Position numbers and translations under genes: made by a program | Notes under the pieces: generated by a model | Seen by the model: the letters and a program-made list of their open reading frames with translations, nothing else | What the model was told of the DNA's origin: nothing | Database searches by the model: none | In this document: piece after piece, positions 24,144 through 30,619 of the stretch | Numbering within the stretch: position 1 is the first letter of the stretch | How the letters are laid out: each line of letters opens with the position of its first letter | From: Streptomyces milbemycinicus | GTDB taxonomy: Bacteria > Actinomycetota > Actinomycetes > Streptomycetales > Streptomycetaceae | Reading direction: 5' to 3' | Assembly: GCF_002154605.1 (NCBI RefSeq) | Contig: NZ_MUNE01000047.1 | Coordinates: 1 to 34,187, forward strand | DNA length: 34,187 bases

Positions 24144-24204
24144 GCGTTGTCCCTTCACCTGTGGTGGCGGAAGTGCCACGCTCCGTATACAGAGAGTCTG
24201 CCAG

Positions 24205-24561
24205 TCACTCATGGCGACCCTCCGCACTTCGAGGTGCCGGACCCTCGTCCGGGCCGTCGGCTTCGTCGTACGAGGGCAGGCGGGCGCCCCTGCTCTCAGC
24301 GATCCGCAACACGTCGCGCAGCGCCTCACACAGCCGTTCCGCGAGGAAGCGGAGTTCTCGCGCGTCTGCCTTGGGGGCGTCCAGCAGCGCCCGGGCGTGA
24401 TGGAGGAGTTTCGCACCCATCGACACCTGCACGGCCTCGATCGCATCCGCGCGTCGGCTCAGCGGGCTGTCCCCGTCGTCCGACGCCAGGTAACACGGCT
24501 TGCCGTCGGGGTCCGACCACGGCAGCAGGCGCAGCCCGGTACTCACGTTCATCAGCTCCAT
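24205..24561 (-). CDS. Conserved 118-residue protein next to graspetide genes
   Basis: The product starts at ATG 24561 or at ATG 24552 (MNVSTGLRLLPW); no clear ribosome site decides. It has no signal or membrane helix. The first 40 residues (LLPWSDPDGKPCYLASDDGDSPLSRRAD) look compact; the middle is helical (AVQVSMGAKLLHHARALLD, ELRFLAERLCEALRDVLRIAES) and the C-terminus is acidic and disordered. I recognise it as a recurrent actinomycete small protein found beside XRE/DUF397 or RiPP genes, with no known function. It ends 62 nt before the precursor remnant on the same strand and is divergent from the XRE regulator. Confidence 0.75.
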   Translation of the reverse strand: MELMNVSTGLRLLPWSDPDGKPCYLASDDGDSPLSRRADAIEAVQVSMGAKLLHHARALLDAPKADARELRFLAERLCEALRDVLRIAESRGARLPSYDEADGPDEGPAPRSAEGRHE

Positions 24562-24620
24562 TGAGGTTCGTTCACGCTGTGTGGCGCTTTCCTCACAGAG
24601 TGGTGGCTGTTCTGGCTACG

Positions 24621-24630
24621 CTGCTAGCAG
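24621..24630. promoter_or_regulatory. Candidate operator palindrome upstream of the XRE gene
   Basis: CTGCTAGCAG is a perfect 10-bp palindrome in the 113-nt divergent gap, 45 nt before the XRE start codon and overlapping the end of a TACGCT -10-like box (24617-24622). It may be an autoregulatory site, but a 10-bp palindrome alone is weak evidence. Confidence 0.35.
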
Positions 24631-24674
24631 GGCGAGCCTGACCACGCACCTTTCAACTCGGGGAGTCACAGCCC

Positions 24675-25496
24675 ATGAAGATGGATCGAAGGCCACGCAC
24701 ACCCAGGGAGAAGTACGGGGAGGAGCTGCGACTCCGCCGCATAGCGGCCGGCATGACACAGGAGGCGCTGAGCGAGATCGTGGTGTGCTCCCCCACGCTG
24801 ATCAGCCACTGGGAGGCGGGGCGCCGGTTGCCGAGGCCGGACGACGCGGTGCGGATCGATCAGGCACTGGGGACGGATGGGTTCTTCGCGCGGTGGCTGG
24901 AGGACCTGGAGTCGAAGTTCGCCGACTACTTCGCGGTCGTGGCCGAGTTGGAGCCGCACGCCACGGAGATCCAGCAGTACAGCATCTCCCTCATCCCGGG
25001 TCTGCTGCAGACGGAGGCATACGCTCGCGCAGTCTTTGAGGCGTACAGCCCCATTCATCGAGCTGACCTTGACGAGCGCGTTGTAAACCGCATGGCCCGT
25101 GCCCGGATCCTCGACGATCCGTTGAAGCCCGTGGTGTGGACACTGCTGGACGAAGCGGCGCTACGGCGCCCGGTTGGCGGCCCGCAGGTGATGGCAGAGC
25201 AACTGCGCAGGATCGCCGACTTGGTCGAGGCGCGCCGACTACGGTTGCACGTGCTGCCCTTCGCAGCAGGGGCGCACGCACTCATGGAGAGCATGATGAC
25301 CCTCATGACCTTCGAGGACGCCGCGCCAATCGCCTACATCGAAGGGTTTCGAGTCGGGCACCTGTTGGACGACCCGTCCCTGGTACGCGCAAGCCAGTCG
25401 GCCTACGCTCTTGCTCTGAGCGAGGCGGCGACGCGCCGGGAGTCCCTGGCCCTGATCAGGGCGATAGCAGAGGAATACGAACATGGTCAGCAGTAG
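24675..25496 (+). CDS. XRE-family regulator with DUF5753 domain
   Basis: The product is 273 residues from ATG 24675 (GGGGAG 9 nt upstream; ATG 24681 is an alternative). Residues about 15-70 are a helix-turn-helix (RRIAAGMTQEALSEIVVCSPTLISHWEAGRRLP). The rest is a DUF5753 sensor domain with its usual blocks: SLIPGLLQTEAYARAV, LLDEAALRRPVGG, RLRLHVLPF. In Streptomyces such regulators are paired with a DUF397 protein, which is encoded next with a 14-nt overlap. Its role here may be control of the divergent graspetide genes or of the kinase that follows; both are inference. Confidence 0.92.
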   Translation: MKMDRRPRTPREKYGEELRLRRIAAGMTQEALSEIVVCSPTLISHWEAGRRLPRPDDAVRIDQALGTDGFFARWLEDLESKFADYFAVVAELEPHATEIQQYSISLIPGLLQTEAYARAVFEAYSPIHRADLDERVVNRMARARILDDPLKPVVWTLLDEAALRRPVGGPQVMAEQLRRIADLVEARRLRLHVLPFAAGAHALMESMMTLMTFEDAAPIAYIEGFRVGHLLDDPSLVRASQSAYALALSEAATRRESLALIRAIAEEYEHGQQ

Positions 25497-25710
25497 GCAC
25501 ACCACCCTCAACGCCTCCGCACTCACAGGGTGGTTCAAGTCCAGCTACAGCGGAGGGAGCAACGGCGACTGCCTCGAAATAGCGCGTGGCCACGCCGACA
25601 TACCCGTCCGCGACAGCAAGGACCCCCACGGCCCGGCCCTCGTGTTCGAGCCGCCCGCGTGGTCCGCGTTCGTCTCCGCCATCAAGCGCGGGGAGTTCCC
25701 GACCACCTGA
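25483..25710 (+). CDS. DUF397 protein
   Basis: The product is 75 residues from ATG 25483, overlapping the XRE gene end by 14 nt. WFKSSYSGGSNGDCLEIA and IPVRDSKDPHGPALVF are the DUF397 signature, followed by WSAFVSAIKRGEF. These small proteins occur almost always beside XRE/DUF5753 regulators and probably act as their partners or antagonists, as in BldB/WhiJ-type systems of Streptomyces. A second, 76-residue copy lies at 27772. Confidence 0.92.
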   Translation: MVSSRHTTLNASALTGWFKSSYSGGSNGDCLEIARGHADIPVRDSKDPHGPALVFEPPAWSAFVSAIKRGEFPTT

Positions 25711-25785
25711 CCTGCCCCACAACGTCTATCCTCATCCGGGTTGCGCCGTTGACCAGGTGAAGATGGCGGGGGGAGCCGAACCATC

Positions 25786-27618
25786 ATGAGCGGTACGAAC
25801 AGGGACGGATCCGACGAGCGGGACGACGATGTCGATGCGGCTATCAAGCCGCTCGCGGCGAACGACCCGGCGCGCATAGGCCCGCATCTGTTGCTTGGGC
25901 GGCTTGGCGCCGGCGGCATGGGGCGTGTGTTCCTCGCGCGGTCGGACAGCGGCCGGACCGTGGCCGTGAAGGTGGTACACGAAGAGCATGTGTCCGACGA
26001 GCAGTTCAGGGCGCGGTTCCGGCGGGAGATCGAGGCGGCGCGGAGGGTCGGGGAGCAGTACACGGCGCCGGTGCTCGACGCGGGGCCGGACGACGAACCG
26101 CCGTGGGTCGCCACGGGGTACGTTCCCGGGCTCTCGCTTGAGCAAGTCGTGCGACGGCACGGCCCGTTGCCAGCCGCGTCCCTGCACGCTCTCGCCGACG
26201 GGCTGCTGAAGGCGCTCAAGGACATTCACGGCGCCGGGATCGTGCACCGCGATCTGAAGCCGTCCAACGTCATGCTCACCATGGACGGTACGAAGGTCAT
26301 CGACTTCGGGATCGCGCGGGCGCTGGAGACGTCCGTCGAGACCTTGTTGACCAGCACGGGGATGGTCGTCGGGTCTCCCGGGTTCATGTCGCCGGAGCAG
26401 GTGCGCGGGCAGCGCGCGGGGGTCAAGAGCGACGTGTTCACCCTCGGGTGCGTGCTGACGTATGCGGCGACCGCGCAACTGCCGTTCGGGAAGAAGGCGG
26501 CTAATCAGCACGCGGTGATGTTCGAGATCGTGGAGGGCGAGCCCGATCTGACGGGGGTCGAGGACGCCTCGCTGCGGGCGCTCATCGCCCGCTGTCTGGC
26601 GAAGGACGTCACTCAACGACCAGAGGTAGACGCCTTGTTGGAGGACCCCGAGCGGATGCGTCCCCCCGCCACGCGCGGTGCCTGGCTGCCTGCCGGTGTC
26701 GTCGCACACCTCGCGCGGCAGTCCGCACGGCTGCTCGACGCCGAGGCGGCGCCGCTGCGGGAGGAGTCCACGGACCTGGCGACCGTCGGGCTGCGGCCGA
26801 AGGAGGACGGGCCTCCCGAAGTCGTCCCAGCCGTCTCGGGCGCCGGAGCCGCGAAGCGGGAGCGGGAGCCTCGTCGGCGCCGCACGCTTATCGCGCTGCC
26901 CGTCGTCCTCGTCATCACCGTCGGCGGTGGCACGGTCGCCCTGCTTCAGCCCTTTGAGGGTGGCGGCGGGGGCGGAACGCATGCCCAGTCACCAGGCGGT
27001 AGCGCGAGTGCCGCTTCTGGTGGCAGCACCTCACCGAGCGCGCCCAGCAGTTCGCCTTCCAAGGGCGGAAAGAAGAAGGGCAGCGACGATGACGGTAAGA
27101 AAGGGAAGGACGAGGCGGAAGGGACGGATCAGCCGAACGCCCAGAAGAGCAGCCGTAGCTCCGGGGCGTCGGATGGTGACGGCGACAGCAGTTCATCCAG
27201 TGGCGACAGCGGTTCCGACAACGGGGGGTCCGGCTCTTCTCCAGGCTCGGACGGCAAAAACTCATCGGCTGGCGGTGGAGGTTCATCCGGCTCCAGCGGC
27301 ACGTCATCCGGCTCGCCGCCGCCCGCTATGAAGAGCTACCGGCTTGATTACACCAACTCCTGTGTCGGCGCGTGCGACATGCCACTCAAGGTGAGCTGGT
27401 CGGCAATCTCCCGAGCGACCAGGTACGACATCCACTACACCAACAAGGGCAGCAACTACACGGAGAAGAACGTCAACACGGTCTACTCCACCGGGGGCAC
27501 CAGCTACACGATCAAGGGCCCGTTCTCCGGCGACAAGATCTGCGTCACGGTACGCGCGGCCAACACACACGGCGCCTCCGCCTGGGCGGAGACCTGGTGC
27601 GACACGGTGCCCTACTAG
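25786..27618 (+). CDS. Membrane Ser/Thr protein kinase with C-terminal FnIII-like domain
   Basis: The product is 610 residues from ATG 25786. The Hanks-type kinase domain (about 33-295) is complete: P-loop GAGGMG (41-46), Lys62 in VAVKVV, HRDLKPSN with Asp156, DFG 173-175 and GSPGFMSPEQV. A juxtamembrane region ends in one helix (LIALPVVLVITVGGG, about 370-390). The outer part has a long Ser/Gly/Lys/Asp-rich disordered stretch (about 395-510) and then a folded C-terminal domain with an FnIII look (LKVSWSAISRATRYDIHYT, ICVTVRAANTHGASAW) and four cysteines. It probably senses an extracellular signal and phosphorylates cytoplasmic proteins. It follows the XRE/DUF397 pair by 75 nt. Confidence 0.92.
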   Translation: MSGTNRDGSDERDDDVDAAIKPLAANDPARIGPHLLLGRLGAGGMGRVFLARSDSGRTVAVKVVHEEHVSDEQFRARFRREIEAARRVGEQYTAPVLDAGPDDEPPWVATGYVPGLSLEQVVRRHGPLPAASLHALADGLLKALKDIHGAGIVHRDLKPSNVMLTMDGTKVIDFGIARALETSVETLLTSTGMVVGSPGFMSPEQVRGQRAGVKSDVFTLGCVLTYAATAQLPFGKKAANQHAVMFEIVEGEPDLTGVEDASLRALIARCLAKDVTQRPEVDALLEDPERMRPPATRGAWLPAGVVAHLARQSARLLDAEAAPLREESTDLATVGLRPKEDGPPEVVPAVSGAGAAKREREPRRRRTLIALPVVLVITVGGGTVALLQPFEGGGGGGTHAQSPGGSASAASGGSTSPSAPSSSPSKGGKKKGSDDDGKKGKDEAEGTDQPNAQKSSRSSGASDGDGDSSSSSGDSGSDNGGSGSSPGSDGKNSSAGGGGSSGSSGTSSGSPPPAMKSYRLDYTNSCVGACDMPLKVSWSAISRATRYDIHYTNKGSNYTEKNVNTVYSTGGTSYTIKGPFSGDKICVTVRAANTHGASAWAETWCDTVPY

Positions 27619-27771
27619 ACCCTGTTGGATGAGGCAGTACTCCGGCGCCGGGTTGGTGGGGCGCTGGTCTTGGCAGAACAGCTGTGCAAGGTCTCGGACA
27701 TGGCCGAGGACGGGCGATTGCGGCTGCACGTGCTGCCGTTCGATACGAGGGCGCACGCCCTCATCGAGACA
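27619..27771 (+). pseudogene. Fragment of an XRE/DUF5753 regulator gene
   Basis: Starting right after the kinase stop codon, the frame reads TLLDEAVLRRRVGG and then RLRLHVLPFDTRAHALIETM, matching residues of the intact regulator coded at about 25136-25294. About 51 codons remain. Everything upstream (helix-turn-helix) and the last 65 or so codons are gone, and the frame runs straight into the DUF397 copy. Confidence 0.85.
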
Positions 27772-28002
27772 ATGGTCGGCACTGATCGCCACCTCACCGA
27801 CGCCTCCACCCTCACCGGCTGGTTCAAGTCCGGCTACAGCGGGCCCAGCAACGGCGACTGCCTCGAAGTAGCCCGTGGTCACGCCGACATACCCGTCCGC
27901 GACAGCAAGGACCCGCACGGCCCGGCGCTCGTTTTCGAGCCGTCCGCGTGGTCGACATTCGTCTCGGCCGTCAAGCGCGGGGAGTCCCCCACCACCTCCT
28001 GA
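27772..28002 (+). CDS. DUF397 protein, second copy
   Basis: The product is 76 residues from ATG 27772 (MVGTDRHLTDASTLTGWFK). It matches the copy at 25483 nearly throughout, including WFKSGYSG, NGDCLEVARGHADIPVRDSK and SAVKRGES. The gene is fused in frame behind a regulator fragment, so a longer hybrid of 125 residues from ATG 27625 is also possible. No good ribosome site is visible. It may be a functional orphan partner or a decaying duplicate. Confidence 0.75.
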   Translation: MVGTDRHLTDASTLTGWFKSGYSGPSNGDCLEVARGHADIPVRDSKDPHGPALVFEPSAWSTFVSAVKRGESPTTS

Positions 28003-28043
28003 TCAGCCGAGGAACATCCGCAGATGGGCCAGGAGGGCGGCGG
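27999..28043. repeat. 45-bp direct repeat, copy A (hydrolase 3'-end remnant)
   Basis: It matches 28887-28931 with 3 mismatches in 45 by direct alignment. Read on the minus strand it encodes LLAHLRMFLG and a stop codon, i.e. the last residues of an alpha/beta hydrolase like the intact one whose gene ends at 28891 (LLAHLRTFLG). It is therefore a scrap of a duplicated gene tail. Confidence 0.85.
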
Positions 28044-28050
28044 CCTGTCT

Positions 28051-28371
28051 TCAGGTGAGGTCCAAGGTGACGCGCAGGGCGGCGGAGATCCGGTCCATCG
28101 TCTCCGCGTCGACGGTACCGAGGAACTCGCCGACCCTCAGGCGCTTGTCCGTCAGCGCGGTGAGGTCGACGGCGACGGCGGCGCCGCGCACCGGGTGGGC
28201 CAGGGGAATGGTGACGACGGTGTCCGGGGCGCCCTCAGTCTCGTCGATCATCATGCACACGGCGGTGCCGGGCAGAGCCTCCAGGGCGGCGTCCGACTCG
28301 ACGATGACCACGGCTCGGGTCTTGGTAGCCAACTGGACGCGCCAGACCTGGCCGCGGGCCAGAGGCGTCAC
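28051..28371 (-). CDS. MazF/PemK-like toxin
   Basis: The product is 106 residues from GTG 28371, which overlaps the antitoxin stop codon by 4 nt (GTGA); GAGGA lies 5 nt upstream. LARGQVWRVQLATKTRAVVIVES is the first strand and loop of the PemK/MazF barrel; VTIPLAHPVRGAAVAVDL and LTDKRLRVGEFLGTVDAETMDRI complete it, with the typical C-terminal helix. By family it is an mRNA endonuclease held inactive by the ribbon-helix-helix protein coded upstream. Antitoxin-first order and translational coupling fit a MazEF-type operon. Confidence 0.85.
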   Translation of the reverse strand: MTPLARGQVWRVQLATKTRAVVIVESDAALEALPGTAVCMMIDETEGAPDTVVTIPLAHPVRGAAVAVDLTALTDKRLRVGEFLGTVDAETMDRISAALRVTLDLT

Positions 28372-28583
28372 GCGACGTCCTCGCCGAAGATGTCGGCGAA
28401 CTCCTCGGTGTCGTTCGCAGCCTGCTCGCGCCAGGCCCGCACGGCCGGCGCCGCGTCGCGCAGCTGCTGGGCACGCAGCGCGTGCTCGATGTAGGCCGAG
28501 AGGTTGCCGCCCGGTGCGACGGCACGCACATGGGCGAGGAGGTCGGCCGGCAAGGTGACTGTGGTCCGCATACGGGTGCTCAT
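28368..28583 (-). CDS. Ribbon-helix-helix antitoxin
   Basis: The product is 71 residues from ATG 28583. RMRTTVTLPADLLAHVRAVAPGGNLSAYIEHAL is a ribbon-helix-helix DNA-binding domain (about residues 4-37), and the C-terminal half (AWREQAANDTEEFADIFGE) is an acidic tail that would wrap the toxin. A TATGCT box lies 7 nt upstream of the ATG, suggesting a leaderless mRNA; ATG 28568 is an alternative. It should repress its own promoter through the palindrome at 28582-28605. Confidence 0.85.
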   Translation of the reverse strand: MSTRMRTTVTLPADLLAHVRAVAPGGNLSAYIEHALRAQQLRDAAPAVRAWREQAANDTEEFADIFGEDVA

Positions 28584-28605
28584 ACAGGTGAGCATACTCC
28601 TGTAT
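28582..28605. promoter_or_regulatory. Operator-like inverted repeat of the MazEF-type operon
   Basis: ATACAGG (28582-28588) and CCTGTAT (28599-28605) are perfect 7-bp arms 10 nt apart. They span the -10-like box TATGCT and touch the antitoxin start codon, so a bound antitoxin would block initiation of transcription. Confidence 0.6.
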
Positions 28606-28831
28606 GACACGTGACGCACAACTGCCGCGCCCTGGCCTGGTGCTCAACACCACCCTCGGCTGGTCCTGGGCCGACCCGATCGCCACCCTGGTCATCGCCG
28701 CCGTCGCCGTGAAGGAAGGCCAGGACGCCTGGCAGGGCAAGGGCTGCTGTACGGCCCCAGCGGCCTCGGCGGTCCCGTCCGTCGGTGCCGAGCCGGACAC
28801 CTGTGGCTGCCACGCCGGCTGTGACTGCCGC
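28604..28831 (+). pseudogene. 3' remnant of a cation diffusion facilitator gene
   Basis: From ATG 28604 the frame reads GLVLNTTLGWSWADPIATL, then VIAAVAVKEGQDAWQGKGCC and a Cys/His tail (CGCHAGCDC). This resembles the last membrane helix and metal-binding end of a cation-efflux (CDF-type) transporter. The five earlier helices are missing and no stop codon follows at the expected end, so it is a non-functional fragment. Confidence 0.7.
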
Positions 28832-28886
28832 GACATACCGCCTGTCAAGCCGTTCAGCACAAACAGTGATCTAGGTCGACATGGTT

Positions 28887-28931
28887 CTGATCAGCCGAGG
28901 AACGTCCGCAGATGGGCCAGGAGAGCGTCGG
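28887..28931. repeat. 45-bp direct repeat, copy B (end of the hydrolase gene)
   Basis: This copy contains the stop codon and last codons of the intact alpha/beta hydrolase gene. Copy A lies exactly 888 bp to the left. The interval between them holds the MazEF-type pair and the cation-efflux remnant. Confidence 0.85.
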
Positions 28932-29757
28932 GGCGTTCCTCGGGGATGAAGTGGCCGCAGTCGGGGATCTGGGCACCGGTGACGTCGTCGGCGTACTGGC
29001 GCCAGATATCCAGGGTGGGCAGCCGGGCAGGCAGGCCGGCCGAACCCCACAGGGCGAGGACGGGCATGGTCAGGCGGCGGCCCGCGGTGGCGTCCTCGTC
29101 GTCGAGGGCGAGGTCGCGTTCCTGGGCGCGGTAGTCGTCGAAACCGGCGCGGAGCGCGCCGGGGCGGGAGAAGGCGCGGACGTAGGCGTCGACGGCGTCG
29201 GGGTGCAGTCCGTGGCGGTTGTAGGTCCAGCGCTCGAAGAAGTACTCCAGGTAGGCGCGGACGTTGTTCCCGACCAGCAGCTCGGGCAGATCGGGCTGCA
29301 TGTGGAACAGCCAGTGCCAGTAGCCGGCGGCCACGGAGGCGTCCAGGCGGCGGAACATCTCCCGGGTGGGGATCACGTCGAGCACGGCGAGCCGTTCGAC
29401 CTGGTCGGGGTGGTCCAGGGCCCAGCGGTGCGCGACCCGGGCGCCGCGGTCGTGACCGACGACCGCCGCCCGTTCGAACCCGAGCTGTTGGACCAGTTCG
29501 GCGATGTCCGAGGCCATCTGCCGCTTGTCGTAGCCGGTGGTGGGCTTGTCGCTGAGGCCGTATCCGCGCAGGTCGGGGGCTACGACGGTGTGGCCGGCGG
29601 CGAGTTCGCCGAGCACCGGTCGCCAGCACAGCCGGGTCTGCGGCCACCCGTGGAGCAGTACGAGCAGCGGCCCCGAGCCCGCGCGCGTGTAGTGCAGCCG
29701 GATCCCGTTGACCTGGGCGACGCCTGTGGTCACCGGCTCCACCGTCTCTGTGCTCAT
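28891..29757 (-). CDS. Alpha/beta hydrolase (haloacetate dehalogenase / epoxide hydrolase-like)
   Basis: The product is 288 residues from ATG 29757, with GGAAGGG 7 nt upstream. The motif HGWPQTRLCW gives the oxyanion hole, and the nucleophile elbow is VVGHDRGARVAH with Asp103, so an ester intermediate on Asp is expected, as in dehalogenases and epoxide hydrolases. The catalytic His is in DCGHFIPEE near the C-terminus, and the lid region holds WHWLFHMQPDLP. It is cytoplasmic. It is divergent from a CGNR regulator gene across a 76-nt gap with a strong palindrome, so its expression is probably set by that regulator. The substrate is unknown. Confidence 0.9.
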   Translation of the reverse strand: MSTETVEPVTTGVAQVNGIRLHYTRAGSGPLLVLLHGWPQTRLCWRPVLGELAAGHTVVAPDLRGYGLSDKPTTGYDKRQMASDIAELVQQLGFERAAVVGHDRGARVAHRWALDHPDQVERLAVLDVIPTREMFRRLDASVAAGYWHWLFHMQPDLPELLVGNNVRAYLEYFFERWTYNRHGLHPDAVDAYVRAFSRPGALRAGFDDYRAQERDLALDDEDATAGRRLTMPVLALWGSAGLPARLPTLDIWRQYADDVTGAQIPDCGHFIPEERPDALLAHLRTFLG

Positions 29758-29781
29758 GGCCGTACCCTTCCGCTTCGCGCT

Positions 29782-29806
29782 TACTAACCCCCATAGGAGG
29801 TTAGTA
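29782..29806. promoter_or_regulatory. 25-bp palindrome between hydrolase and CGNR regulator
   Basis: TACTAACC (29782-29789) and GGTTAGTA (29799-29806) are perfect 8-bp arms; the inner CC/GG also pairs, giving 10 matched positions per half about centre 29794. The site is AT-rich for this genome and lies in a 76-nt divergent gap. It is a good candidate operator for the CGNR protein. Confidence 0.7.
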
Positions 29807-29833
29807 CTGCGACAAGCAGTGGACAATAGAGCC

Positions 29834-30421
29834 ATGACGACGGATGACGAATGGCTCCGGTACGGCGGACGCATGTGCCTGGACTTCGTCAACACCCTCC
29901 GCGACCGGTGGCTGGCGCTGCCCCGGGAGACGCTTCGCGAGCCGGACGACCTGGTGCGCTGGCTGCGGGGCGTCGACCTGCTCGCCGTCCGGGCCTGCGA
30001 AGTACCCGAGTCCGCGCTGCGCTCCGCGGTGGCGCTGCGTGAGGCGATCGACCGCGCGGTGCTGTGCGCGGTCGGCGGCGGGCTGCCGACGCCGGCCGAC
30101 ATCGCCGTGATCAATGAGGCGTCGGCCGCGGCGCCCCGGCCCGTACTGCAACTGACCGTCACTGACGGCCAGTTGGGGTCGAGCAGCTCGCCGCATGCCG
30201 CCGAGGACACGGCCGGGGGGCTCGGCCTCGTGGCTCAGGACGCGATCGAGCTACTGCTCTCCCCGGAGCTACGACGAGTCCGTATCTGCGGCTCCGAGCG
30301 CTGCGCCCTGCGCTTCGTGGACCGCTCGCCCGCGCACAACCGCCGCTGGTGCTCGATGACCCGCTGCGGGAACCGCACCAAGGTGCGGCTCCACCAGGCC
30401 CGCTCCCGCGCGCGTGACTGA
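29834..30421 (+). CDS. CGNR zinc-finger transcription regulator (ABATE-CGNR)
   Basis: The product is 195 residues from ATG 29834. The N-terminal part (MCLDFVNTLRDRW, LVRWLRG, ALREAIDRAV) is the ABATE ligand-type domain, and the C-terminus is the zinc finger with Cys152, Cys157, Cys173 and Cys178 and the diagnostic CGNRTKVRLHQAR. Family members are putative stress-linked transcription factors. Divergent orientation to the hydrolase gene and the shared palindrome suggest autoregulation and control of the hydrolase, as in many ligand-responsive pairs. No clear ribosome site precedes the ATG. Confidence 0.88.
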   Translation: MTTDDEWLRYGGRMCLDFVNTLRDRWLALPRETLREPDDLVRWLRGVDLLAVRACEVPESALRSAVALREAIDRAVLCAVGGGLPTPADIAVINEASAAAPRPVLQLTVTDGQLGSSSSPHAAEDTAGGLGLVAQDAIELLLSPELRRVRICGSERCALRFVDRSPAHNRRWCSMTRCGNRTKVRLHQARSRARD

Positions 30422-30458
30422 TCCGCGAGGGCCGCTGCTGACCGCCTGTCACATCGCG

Positions 30459-30519
30459 GCGGCAGGCAACAAATCAAGGCCGCCGTCGGCTTCCATACCC
30501 ACACCGACCTGGTGCTGTG
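30459..30519 (+). pseudogene. Scrap of an M14 carboxypeptidase gene
   Basis: These 61 bases align without gaps to 21487-21547 in the intact carboxypeptidase gene, with about 9 mismatches. They encode GGRQQIKAAVGFHTHTDLVL against [20 protein letters not shown], covering the third zinc ligand. Flanking sequence is not recognisably related, so only this piece survives, just upstream of the second kinase. Confidence 0.75.
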
Positions 30520-30619
30520 CCGACGGCCGGATCACCGAGGTATTTTACGCGGGTCTACGGTAGTTGACTGGCCGTGCGTCGTCACGCGTATGCCAGAGGT
30601 GTGGAGAGGGAGGGATCGC

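Noticed and set aside
24050..24145. Simple one-base sequencing error restoring a full precursor or ligase
   Set aside because: A single frameshift would not restore the missing core peptide, gap and ligase N-terminus; a larger deletion fits better.
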